Of a stretch of DNA of 12,805 nucleotides, positions 1 to 6,299 are shown piece after piece. Positions within the stretch are counted from its first letter, which is position 1. Every line of letters begins with the position of its first letter. The stretch is from Candidatus Poribacteria bacterium (GTDB lineage: Bacteria > Poribacteria > DTPJ01 > WJIO01), in assembly GCA_014730235.1 (NCBI GenBank), contig WJIO01000431.1, positions 1-12,805 of the forward strand, in the 5' to 3' direction. The notes beneath the pieces were generated by a model. The model ran no database searches and was not told where the DNA came from. It saw nothing but the letters and a program-made list of their open reading frames with translations. The position numbers and the translations under genes are program-made.

Positions 1-742
1 GAATATTGGCGATGATGAAAAAACCAGAACAGTAGTTGAGGCGGCAAAAACAAATAAAATTCCCATAAGAATAGGTGTAAATGCCGGTTCACTGGAAAAG
101 GAACTTCTAGCCAAATACGGACATCCTACACCAGAGTCGATGGTGGAAAGTGCCATGAGGCATGTAAAGATACTGGAAGATCTGGATTTCTTCGATACGA
201 TCATATCATTGAAAGCCTCGGATCCTCTCATGACAATTCAGTCCTACAGGCTTATTGCTGATATGGTGGACTATCCTCTACATCTTGGGGTCACAGAAGC
301 CGGAACTGCTTTTGCCGGGACTATAAGGTCTGCTGTGGGTATAGGAACACTACTGGCTGAGGGTATCGGTGATACTATAAGGGTATCCCTTACGGATGAT
401 CCGGTTCAGGAGATACGGGCAGGATATGAAATATTAAAGTCTCTGCGACTAAGGGAGTATGGCCCGACTATTATTTCATGTCCCACATGCGGAAGATGTA
501 AGATCGATCTGGTTAAGATTGCGAAGGAAGTGGAACAGGAGATATCATATATAAAAAAACCTATAACAATAGCGGTAATGGGTTGTATAGTCAACGGCCC
601 TGGTGAGGCAAAAGAAGCTGATATTGGCATTGCCGGTGGTGTAGGAAAAGGAATATTGTTTAAAAAAGGTGTCAGGATCAGGGGTATTCCAGAGGATAAG
701 CTTGTAGAAGAGTTGGTTAAAGAAGTCAAAGCGATGATTTAA
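1..742 (+). CDS. ispG: 4-hydroxy-3-methylbut-2-enyl diphosphate synthase (flavodoxin-dependent), 3' part
   Basis: IspG (GcpE) converts 2-C-methyl-D-erythritol 2,4-cyclodiphosphate to HMBPP, the penultimate step of the MEP isoprenoid pathway, in the cytoplasm using a [4Fe-4S] cluster. The reading frame is open from base 2, so the gene enters from the left and the true start is outside the window. The visible 246 residues begin [16 protein letters not shown], continue through [15 protein letters not shown], and carry both cluster-binding regions: SCPTCGRC near positions 479-502 and [17 protein letters not shown] near 580-630. In the family, the cluster is held by the two cysteines of CPTC, the cysteine of GCIVNGPGE and a glutamate a few residues later, and all are present. 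An internal ATG at 140 is not the start because family-conserved sequence lies upstream of it. No clear intrinsic terminator follows; a palindromic repeat element begins 18 bp after the stop. Confidence 0.96.
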   Translation, partial: NIGDDEKTRTVVEAAKTNKIPIRIGVNAGSLEKELLAKYGHPTPESMVESAMRHVKILEDLDFFDTIISLKASDPLMTIQSYRLIADMVDYPLHLGVTEAGTAFAGTIRSAVGIGTLLAEGIGDTIRVSLTDDPVQEIRAGYEILKSLRLREYGPTIISCPTCGRCKIDLVKIAKEVEQEISYIKKPITIAVMGCIVNGPGEAKEADIGIAGGVGKGILFKKGVRIRGIPEDKLVEELVKEVKAMI

Positions 743-760
743 GTAAGTTCGATTTCCTTA

Positions 761-896
761 AAATATCTGGCTCTTCCAGACTCAGCGTGGTAAAGATAAG
801 AAACTTCTATATGCTGTCATTCCTGCGAAAGCAGAAATGACAAGCTGAGGGAATTTTCAATTATAACCACGCTGAGCCCGTAAGAACCAAATATCT
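761..896. repeat. 136-bp palindromic element with about 31-bp imperfect terminal inverted repeats
   Basis: The left arm (761-791) and right arm (866-896) are equal in length and match as inverted repeats at 25 of 31 positions by hand. The inner 11 bp are perfect: CTCAGCGTGGT at 781-791 against ACCACGCTGAG at 866-876. The outer 15 bp match at 12 of 15. Between the arms is a second hairpin (815-842). The nested layout fills most of the ispG-GNAT gap. It resembles a small non-autonomous mobile element or REP-type element. No clear target-site duplication is visible. It could also fold as a long RNA hairpin between the two genes. Confidence 0.6.
815..842. repeat. Inner hairpin TGTCATTCCTGC-GAAA-GCAGAAATGACA
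   Basis: Two 12-bp arms (815-826 and 831-842) with one mismatch flank a GAAA loop. The same unit recurs in inverted orientation at 5939-5962 and in a variant form at 5890-5908, so this is a dispersed intergenic repeat within this window. Similar TCATTCCTGCGAA-type palindromes are common intergenic repeats in many bacterial genomes. Confidence 0.65.
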
Positions 897-914
897 CTAA
901 GAATAGGATAATAA

Positions 915-2081
915 ATGGATTTATCAAAAAGATTCTCATACGAAGGGCCCAGAACACCAAAACAAAACGAAATAGATGATGTAGTGGAACTGGCCAGATC
1001 AATATTTTTCAAAAGTGCCCCATCTTATAAAGAAGCCGTTGTAACATGGCCCATGTATCTCCGACCTGAACTCCGGGAAAATACTTATTGCATGTTTTAT
1101 AAAGGTTCTCCTGTTGCCCTGATTATCAGACTGGTTCGGGATATGTATATATACGGTTGTCATCTTCGCGTCGGTTATATCGGCAGCGTATGCACTCATC
1201 CGGATCATCGGGAACGAAATTTAGCAGGCACAATCTTAGAAGCTTCTTTTCAGCGATTTGCAAATGACAATGTGGATATTGTTAATATTTCAGGCGCAAG
1301 ATCTTTATACTATCGCACAGGTGCAAACCACGTTGGCCATCCTCAATTTCAGATCGATCTTAATGCAGTAAAACAATTCAAAAATACGGATGTTAAAATA
1401 AGAAAAGCTGAATTTGAAGATGCGGAGATTATACGTTCTTTAAATGAAGGTGAAGACGTAAGGATAAACCGCGATTTATTGGATTATGAGTTGGTACTGG
1501 AAAATGGTTGCTGTTCAGGTAGAAGATGTATATTTTATATTATAGAATCAGGATCAGAAATTGTAAGCTACATTTTGGCCAGGGATTCCAAACGTGACAA
1601 TGGTAAATGGACTCAAAATATATTTGAATTCGCCGGTGATCGCAGCGTCATAATCCCGGCTTTAGCAGATATAGCCAATGACATTAAAATAGATGAAAAT
1701 GCTTATTTCACGATACAGGTTACCGCTCAGGATGAATTAATCCCCATACTGGAAAGATCCGGCTTTACAATGTCCACAAATAGAGCCGGAGGTACTTTAA
1801 AGGTTCTCAATTTCCCTCGAACCATGAATAAGCTAAAACCTATTCTCAGTCAATATATAGATGCAGAAAATGTAGAATTTACCACCGGTAAAGATCGCTA
1901 CGGTATATACAGCGATTCAGGCACATTGGAAATTGATGGTGAAGCCAATATGCTCTGGACGGTCCTTGGTTCCCCGCCTGGAAATCAGATTGAAAACATT
2001 AGAGTTAATGAATCGATGAAAAATCTGACTGAAAATTGTTTCCCAATACCTTTGCCGTCTTTAACACTTAACAATATTTAA
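915..2081 (+). CDS. GNAT family N-acetyltransferase, Eis-like two-part protein
   Basis: This is a 388-aa predicted acetyl-CoA-dependent acyltransferase. The N-terminal GNAT fold shows motif A around residues 86-110 (VGYIGSVCTHPDHRERNLAG) and a later LYYRTGANHVG segment (131-141) resembling the C-terminal strand region of GNAT domains. A second region follows (about 150-290), then a C-terminal part (about 295-388) of the kind seen in Eis-like proteins, with GTLEIDGEANMLWTVLG-type sequence. The overall layout resembles the Eis/enhanced intracellular survival group, usually about 390-410 aa. In the acyl-CoA pyrophosphate loop the usual R/Q-x-x-G-x-G/A appears as R-E-R-N-L-A, so the central glycine is asparagine. 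The start ATG is supported by AGGA about 6 nt upstream. polA begins 18 bp after its stop, so the two are probably co-transcribed. The substrate cannot be read from the sequence. Confidence 0.8.
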   Translation: MDLSKRFSYEGPRTPKQNEIDDVVELARSIFFKSAPSYKEAVVTWPMYLRPELRENTYCMFYKGSPVALIIRLVRDMYIYGCHLRVGYIGSVCTHPDHRERNLAGTILEASFQRFANDNVDIVNISGARSLYYRTGANHVGHPQFQIDLNAVKQFKNTDVKIRKAEFEDAEIIRSLNEGEDVRINRDLLDYELVLENGCCSGRRCIFYIIESGSEIVSYILARDSKRDNGKWTQNIFEFAGDRSVIIPALADIANDIKIDENAYFTIQVTAQDELIPILERSGFTMSTNRAGGTLKVLNFPRTMNKLKPILSQYIDAENVEFTTGKDRYGIYSDSGTLEIDGEANMLWTVLGSPPGNQIENIRVNESMKNLTENCFPIPLPSLTLNNI

Positions 2082-2086
2082 ACAAC

Positions 2087-2092
2087 GGAGGT
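2087..2092 (+). promoter_or_regulatory. Ribosome binding site GGAGGT selecting the GTG start of polA
   Basis: GGAGGT lies 7 nt upstream of GTG at 2100. The next residues (MEEQKKKRFFIMDGNAYIYR) lead directly into the Pol I 5' nuclease domain, so this start is preferred to any later ATG. Confidence 0.85.
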
Positions 2093-2099
2093 ATAAACA

Positions 2100-4805
2100 G
2101 TGGAAGAACAAAAAAAGAAGCGATTCTTCATAATGGACGGAAATGCCTATATATACAGGGCTTTTTATGCAATCGAAGATCTTTCAACCTCCACTGGAAT
2201 ACCTACAAATGCTGTCTTTGGGTTTACCCGTCTGCTTTTAAGCCTTTTGCATGATGACCAGCCAGACTATATAGCCATAGCTTTTGATTCTGCCGGCCCC
2301 ACTTTCCGTCACAAGGAATTCGCCGAATATAAGGCAGATCGACCAAAAATGCCGGATACCTTATCCCAACAACTCCCTACTATAAGGGAAGTGGTTGACG
2401 CTCTTAATGTATCTGTTATCGAGGTTCCGGGCTATGAAGCGGATGATATTATCGGAACTCTGGCCAAAAAGGCCGAAGCTCAGGATATGGAAGTTGTTAT
2501 AGTAACCGGTGATAAAGACGCGCTGCAACTAGTTACTCCAAATATAAAAGTTAATCCCTACAGCTTTCGGGGGGTTTTTGAAAAAGGCTTTGTCTATGAT
2601 GAAGAAAAGGTGAGAAGTCGTCACGGTGTAGAACCGGATAAAATTACTGACATTATGGGTCTTATGGGAGACAAAATAGATAATATACCCGGTGTTCCCG
2701 GTATTGGAAAAGTCACTGCCCCAAAGCTTATAAATGAGTTTGGCTCTCTTGAGGAATTGCTTGAAAATATTGATGAAGTTAAATCGAATAGCCAGAGAAA
2801 AGCTTTAGAGGAGTTCAAGGATCAGGCTCTTTTAAGCAAGCGTCTTGCGACGATTGATGTTGATGTTCCGTTACAGGTCAACATCCCGGATCTAAAAGTC
2901 AAAGATTATGAAGATGAGAAACTCCTGGAGCTATTCTTAAAACTTGAGTTCAGACAATTCATAAAAGATATGGACCTGGGACGTGATAAGGTTGTTGAGA
3001 CAAAATATCATACTATCCTGGATGAATCAGATCTTGACAAGCTGGTTGAAAGTCTGAAGCAGGTTCAGGAATTCGCCATTGATACGGAAACAACCGATAT
3101 AGATCCAATAAGTGCCGAACTGGTGGGTATATCCATATCCTATAAGCCGCATGAAGCCTACTATATACCTGTTGGACATAGATATATGAGCTGCCCTGAA
3201 CAGATTCCCCTGGAAACTGTTATAAAGAAGCTAATGCCTGTTCTTGCAGACCCAAAAATAGGTAAGATAGGACAAAATATTAAATACGATATCCAGATAC
3301 TAAGAAAATACGGCGCAGAAATTGAAAATATTTCCTATGACACCATGCTGGGCTCGTATATACTAAATCCATCTGCGAGGAGACATTCCCTGGATAATAT
3401 GTCTCTTGAGTATTTTGGTTATGAGATGATACCCATTGAAACACTCATTGGTAAAGGTAAAAATCAGACAACCATGGATTCAGTTGATCTGGAAGCTGCC
3501 AGCAAATACGCATGCGAGGATGCTGATCTTACTTTACGCATAAAAGAACAACAGGAACCCGGTCTCCAGAAAAACGACCTGGAATCCGTATTCAGAGAGA
3601 TAGAGTTACCTCTGATTCCGGTTCTGGCTGATATGGAGTTGACAGGGATAAAACTGGATACTGGATATCTTAAAGAGGTATCCACGAAAATGGATACACG
3701 TCTTAAGGCATTAACAGATAATATCTTTGAACTGGCCGGGGAAAGTTTTAACATAAATTCACCCAAACAGTTATCCTATATACTTTTTGAAAAACTCGGT
3801 CTGCCTCCGGGAAAAAGGACAAAAACAGGCTATTCCACAAACGAAGCTGAGCTGGAAAGGCTATCATCAGCAGGATATGAATTACCTGAAGCTGTTCTGG
3901 AATACAGAAGCTTGTCAAAGCTGAAATCCACCTATGTAGACGCTTTACCCGCATCAATTAACCCGGAAACAGCTAGAGTTCATACATTTTTTAATCAGGC
4001 TGTTACAGAAACCGGAAGGTTAAGCAGCAGTAACCCTAACCTGCAAAATATTCCCGTAAGGACGGAAGAAGGTAGGGAAATAAGACGTGCCTTTATACCA
4101 GGTGGAGAATGCAACCTTTTGTTAGCCGCCGACTATTCTCAGATTGAACTGCGCATGCTTGCTCATTTGTCCGGTGATGCAACTCTGGTTGACGCTTTTC
4201 GTAAAGATGAAGATATTCATTCCCGCACCGGTTCATTGATATTCGGGCTTCCAATTGACCAAATTACTCCTGAAATGCGCCGACAGGCAAAGACTATTAA
4301 TTTTGGTGTTATATATGGCATGGGTGCTTTCAGGCTGGCCAGAGAACTGGATATCCCCCTTAAGGATGCAAAGACATTTATCGAAAGCTATTTTGCAACA
4401 TATTCAGGTGTTAAAGAATATTTTGATGGAATTATCGAATTTGCCAGGGAAAATGGTTATGTAACCACCATATCCGGTCGTAGAAGGCGTATATCAGAGA
4501 TAAAAAGCAGAAACCGAAATACCCGTGAGTTTGCCGAACGGACAGCTATAAATACCCCTGTTCAGGGTTCTGCTGCGGACATGATAAAAATGGCTATGAT
4601 CAAAATAGCTGATTTCTTTAAATCGAAAAAACTAAAATCTAAACTCCTTTTGCAGGTACATGATGAACTGGTTTTTGAGGTCGCTGAGGAAGAACTGGAC
4701 ATGGTAAACGAAAACGTAATCAAGCTTATGGAAGAAGCCATGAAGCTGGAAGTACCTATAAAAGTTGATGTAGGTATAGGTAAAAACTGGCTGGAAGCCA
4801 AATGA
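2100..4805 (+). CDS. polA: DNA polymerase I (5' nuclease, 3'-5' exonuclease and polymerase domains)
   Basis: This is a full-length 901-aa Pol I for Okazaki fragment maturation and repair synthesis. The 5' nuclease domain (about 8-290) has acidic residues D13, D63, E113/D115/D116, D138/D140 and D191/D194. The 3'-5' exonuclease domain (about 300-485) keeps all expected catalytic positions: D328 and E330 in AIDTET, N393 and D397 in GQNIKYD, and Y470 and D474 in YACEDAD. Proofreading should therefore be active, unlike the Bacillus, Geobacillus and Taq enzymes, whose exonuclease sites are degenerate. The polymerase domain has motif A (AADYSQIELR, D678 and E683), motif B (R727, K731, F735, Y739) and motif C (VHDE, D855/E856). 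F735 is the position that discriminates against dideoxynucleotides in E. coli-type enzymes. It starts with GTG. coaE follows after 30 bp. Confidence 0.98.
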   Translation: MEEQKKKRFFIMDGNAYIYRAFYAIEDLSTSTGIPTNAVFGFTRLLLSLLHDDQPDYIAIAFDSAGPTFRHKEFAEYKADRPKMPDTLSQQLPTIREVVDALNVSVIEVPGYEADDIIGTLAKKAEAQDMEVVIVTGDKDALQLVTPNIKVNPYSFRGVFEKGFVYDEEKVRSRHGVEPDKITDIMGLMGDKIDNIPGVPGIGKVTAPKLINEFGSLEELLENIDEVKSNSQRKALEEFKDQALLSKRLATIDVDVPLQVNIPDLKVKDYEDEKLLELFLKLEFRQFIKDMDLGRDKVVETKYHTILDESDLDKLVESLKQVQEFAIDTETTDIDPISAELVGISISYKPHEAYYIPVGHRYMSCPEQIPLETVIKKLMPVLADPKIGKIGQNIKYDIQILRKYGAEIENISYDTMLGSYILNPSARRHSLDNMSLEYFGYEMIPIETLIGKGKNQTTMDSVDLEAASKYACEDADLTLRIKEQQEPGLQKNDLESVFREIELPLIPVLADMELTGIKLDTGYLKEVSTKMDTRLKALTDNIFELAGESFNINSPKQLSYILFEKLGLPPGKRTKTGYSTNEAELERLSSAGYELPEAVLEYRSLSKLKSTYVDALPASINPETARVHTFFNQAVTETGRLSSSNPNLQNIPVRTEEGREIRRAFIPGGECNLLLAADYSQIELRMLAHLSGDATLVDAFRKDEDIHSRTGSLIFGLPIDQITPEMRRQAKTINFGVIYGMGAFRLARELDIPLKDAKTFIESYFATYSGVKEYFDGIIEFARENGYVTTISGRRRRISEIKSRNRNTREFAERTAINTPVQGSAADMIKMAMIKIADFFKSKKLKSKLLLQVHDELVFEVAEEELDMVNENVIKLMEEAMKLEVPIKVDVGIGKNWLEAK

Positions 4806-4835
4806 ACAGACCGAACGGCCGTCTTGTGAGCGACT

Positions 4836-5492
4836 ATGAAGAGTAATAGAAAATCCAATGATGGTAATCATGGTATTATCGTCGGACTAACAGGTGGGAT
4901 TGCATGCGGCAAAACAACTGTTTCGGAAATATTTAAAGAACTTGGTGCTGATATTATAAATGCTGACCTGATCGGTCATGAAGTATTAAAAGAAGATAAA
5001 TCAGTAAAAGATAGGCTAGTTGCAACATTTGGTCAGAATATCTTAGGGGAAAATAGGGAAATTAGCAGATACAAGCTGGGAAATATCGCCTTTGATAATA
5101 AATGCCATCTGGACAAAATAAATAAAATTGTTCATCCAGCAATAATCAGAAAAATACAAGAAAATATATCTCAAAAAACTTCCTCCATCCAGAATAATAT
5201 TTTAATAATAGAAGCTCCGCTGTTAATAGAAGTAAATCTAATAAATATGGTAGATGTGGTTGTTGTTGTTTATGCTGATGAGGATAAACAAATAAAACGT
5301 CTTAATGATAGAGGGCTTTCAGAAAATGAAGCTCTTAAGCGCATAAAATCCCAAATGCCAGTTAAAGATAAATTAAGATATGCCGATTTTGTTATTTATA
5401 ACAATGATTCAATAAGTAATACCAGAAAACGAGTTGTAGAAATTTGGGGGATATTGCAGGACAGTCTAAAAGGTAATCAAAAAAAGCCTTGA
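4836..5492 (+). CDS. coaE: Dephospho-CoA kinase
   Basis: CoaE phosphorylates the 3'-hydroxyl of dephospho-CoA with ATP, the last step of coenzyme A synthesis. The 218-aa protein is of normal length. It has a P-loop GLTGGIACGKTT at residues 17-28, an NADLIGHEV segment (42-50) in place of the usual DADxIAH, a lid region RLNDRGLSENEALKRIKSQ, and a C-terminal ADFVIYNND where the family usually reads AD-x-VIDN-x. These are conservative departures and the enzyme should be functional. The ATG at 4836 has only a weak ribosome binding site (GTGAGCG), but the in-frame codons just upstream are TTG followed by a TGA stop, so no earlier start is available. It lies 30 bp after polA, a common neighbour in Firmicutes, suggesting translation from the polA transcript. 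Its TGA stop lies inside the -35 box of the next promoter. Confidence 0.95.
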   Translation: MKSNRKSNDGNHGIIVGLTGGIACGKTTVSEIFKELGADIINADLIGHEVLKEDKSVKDRLVATFGQNILGENREISRYKLGNIAFDNKCHLDKINKIVHPAIIRKIQENISQKTSSIQNNILIIEAPLLIEVNLINMVDVVVVVYADEDKQIKRLNDRGLSENEALKRIKSQMPVKDKLRYADFVIYNNDSISNTRKRVVEIWGILQDSLKGNQKKP

Positions 5493-5517
5493 CGTTTCTT
5501 TTGTTGTGAATTATAAT
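5489..5517 (+). promoter_or_regulatory. Near-consensus sigma-70 promoter overlapping the coaE stop
   Basis: TTGACG (5489-5494) and TATAAT (5512-5517) are separated by exactly 17 bp, matching consensus at 11 of 12 positions. The expected start of transcription is about 5523-5525. The next protein-coding gene of any size, rho, is almost 800 bp downstream, so the promoter probably drives a non-coding RNA or a very long rho leader. Confidence 0.8.
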
Positions 5518-5521
5518 ATAC

Positions 5522-5668
5522 GCGGTGAGAGGGAGGATGTTGGACAGTTTTGACGTTGTAGGTCTTATATGGCATCCCTTAAGCTAAACCGTCCTACCTG
5601 CATCAACTACGATAGTCCGCGAAGATAAAAGGCAAGCACCTAGCATTTAACTTAGTTAGATCTTTTTT
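5522..5668 (+). ncRNA. Candidate structured small RNA, family not recognised
   Basis: This roughly 145-nt stretch lies immediately downstream of a strong promoter and holds no convincing ORF. Possible pairings found by eye are CGCGG (5521-5525) with CCGCG (5617-5621), or alternatively GGAC (5542-5545) with GTCC (5615-5618); then GTTG (5555-5558) with CAAC (5604-5607), GTAGG (5558-5562) with CCTAC (5593-5597), and CTTA (5564-5567) with TAAG (5580-5583). Together these would form a long, interrupted hairpin. The 5' part has three GGA motifs (GGGAGGATGTTGGAC). A weak A/U-rich hairpin (5645-5659) followed by T6 (5663-5668) may end it. It does not show the signature sequences of RNase P RNA, SRP RNA, tmRNA or a T-box that I can recognise. 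A 6S-like shape is possible but unproven. Confidence 0.4.
5645..5668 (+). terminator. Weak candidate terminator of the putative small RNA
   Basis: TTTAAC-TTA-GTTAGA can form a short A/U-rich stem with one G-T pair, followed by TCTTTTTT. The stem is weak for an intrinsic terminator, so this is tentative. Confidence 0.25.
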
Positions 5669-5806
5669 CCATCTTATCTCAGTATTCTGATCCACAATAG
5701 GCTTTCTGGTATCCATTTCCCATATCTGATCATAATGATTAAACAGAAATCCATCTGCTCATAACATTCATAAAGCATTCCATTATTATACTAAGATAAA
5801 GGATTC

Positions 5807-5839
5807 AGGTATAAATATTGATAAATAATCTTTATACCT
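5807..5839. repeat. Inverted repeat AGGTATAAA / TTTATACCT
   Basis: Perfect 9-bp arms at 5807-5815 and 5831-5839 enclose a 15-nt loop. It sits just upstream of the other repeat units and may belong to the same composite element. Confidence 0.45.
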
Positions 5840-5870
5840 TTGTCCGTATAGTTTTTGCTTCGCTCCACTT

Positions 5871-5898
5871 AGAATGACAGCTTTATATATGTCATTCT
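5871..5898. repeat. Inverted repeat AGAATGACA / TGTCATTCT
   Basis: Perfect 9-bp arms at 5871-5879 and 5890-5898 flank a 10-nt loop. The preceding bases CTTCGCTCC (5859-5867) make the left half resemble the widespread intergenic TCATTCTGAGCGAAGCGAAG type of repeat. The right arm is shared with the larger inverted pair that continues to 5962. Confidence 0.5.
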
Positions 5899-5962
5899 GC
5901 AAAGGCAGTATTTCTGTTTCTGAAAAGTTTTTTACTGGACTCCTGCCTTCGCAGGAATGACA
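5890..5962. repeat. REPIN-like pair of inverted TGTCATTC(C)TGC units
   Basis: TGTCATTC-TGCAAAGGCAG (5890-5908) and the reverse complement of 5943-5962 (TGTCATTCCTGCGAAGGCAG) are near-identical, differing by one indel and one base. About 34 nt separate them. The right-hand unit is itself a hairpin, TCCTGC-CTTC-GCAGGA (5941-5956). The unit is the same as that at 815-834. Confidence 0.55.
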
Positions 5963-6118
5963 TGTGAATTGATGCAGGAATGGTAGGTAGATTGATGTAG
6001 AGATAACAGGTAAACTATTGCAGTGATGATAAGCAAATTAAGTTTTCTTGTTTAATTTGTAATCTTTGTTCTTTAAGACATTTAATTCAGAAGAGCCGAA
6101 ACATTTGGTGTTTATTAG

Positions 6119-6200
6119 TTTAAAGTTAGTTCTTTGGTTAAAATAAAAACGGTCAGACCGTTTACAGAAAGGAAGTGGCGTTATGTATATTAACTTTAAA
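6119..6200 (+). promoter_or_regulatory. Structured part of the rho leader: 12-bp stem enclosing a palindrome and the upstream-ORF start
   Basis: TTTAAAGTTA (6119-6128) is perfectly complementary to TAACTTTAAA (6191-6200). In RNA the stem extends to 12 pairs (6119-6130 with 6189-6200) with one G-U. It would enclose the 17-nt palindrome at 6147-6163 and the ribosome binding site and ATG of the 24-codon upstream ORF. TAAAAT at 6139-6144 could instead be a -10 box, but no good -35 box is seen. Confidence 0.4.
6147..6163. promoter_or_regulatory. 17-nt perfect palindrome AAACGGTCAGACCGTTT, operator-like
   Basis: The arms AAACGGTC and GACCGTTT are perfect around a single central A. As DNA this is the size and style of a TetR-family operator. 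As RNA it would form a 6-bp hairpin with a UCAGA loop. No regulator gene lies nearby in the window. It is 20 bp upstream of the upstream ORF and about 140 bp upstream of rho. Confidence 0.4.
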
Positions 6201-6257
6201 GCCAGAATCTTTATTAAAGCGCCAAACCGAAGAATCGAGAGTTTTCAACATTACTAA
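6183..6257 (+). CDS. Candidate 24-aa upstream ORF (leader peptide) of rho
   Basis: The ORF begins MYINFKARIF and ends RIESFQHY: basic, 24 residues, not resembling a family I know. A plausible ribosome binding site (AAAGGAAG, 6168-6175) lies about 8 nt upstream of its ATG. The TAA stop (6255-6257) is 3 nt before the GGAGG of rho (6261-6265), so a terminating ribosome would cover or disturb the rho translation start region. The position suggests a regulatory upstream ORF controlling rho rather than a free-standing protein. An ORF this short can arise by chance, and only the ribosome binding site and placement support it. Confidence 0.4.
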   Translation: MYINFKARIFIKAPNRRIESFQHY

Positions 6258-6260
6258 CTT

Positions 6261-6299
6261 GGAGGGTGGCAAATCAATTAAATTTGCCACAAAAAGTAT
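6261..6299 (+). promoter_or_regulatory. Rho ribosome binding site with intervening hairpin
   Basis: GGAGG (6261-6265) is the only strong Shine-Dalgarno sequence before rho but lies 34 nt from the ATG at 6300, too far for normal use. Between them GTGGCAAAT (6266-6274) pairs perfectly with ATTTGCCAC (6282-6290) around a 7-nt loop, leaving only AAAAAGTAT (9 nt) between stem and ATG. Folding would bring the effective spacing to about 9 nt. A run of A rather than T follows the stem, so it is not a + strand intrinsic terminator. Confidence 0.6.

Larger units (their letters stand above)
5669..6118. other. Intergenic region with repeats and no gene seen
   Basis: No ORF with a ribosome binding site and recognisable protein character is seen in these 450 bp. 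The stretch is A/T-rich. It contains inverted repeats at 5807-5839, 5871-5898 and 5890-5962 (listed separately) and otherwise no structure I can interpret. It separates the candidate small RNA from the rho leader. Confidence 0.6.

Noticed and set aside
5537-5587. A 16-codon ORF starting ATGTTGGACAG directly after GGGAGG
   Set aside because: There is no spacing between the SD-like sequence and ATG, the peptide is very short and has no recognisable character; the stretch is better explained as RNA.
5522-5668. Known RNA families (RNase P RNA, SRP RNA, tmRNA, T-box, common riboswitches) for the candidate small RNA
   Set aside because: The signature sequences of these families were looked for by eye and not found; 6S remains open because it has little primary-sequence signature.
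5597-5978. CCTGCATCAA (5597-5606) and TTGATGCAGG (5969-5978) as a long-range inverted repeat
   Set aside because: A 10-bp match over about 370 bp is expected often enough by chance in an 800-bp region and nothing else supports pairing.
6266-6290. Hairpin before rho as an intrinsic terminator or attenuator
   Set aside because: It is followed by an A run rather than a T-tract on the + strand, so standard intrinsic termination is not expected.
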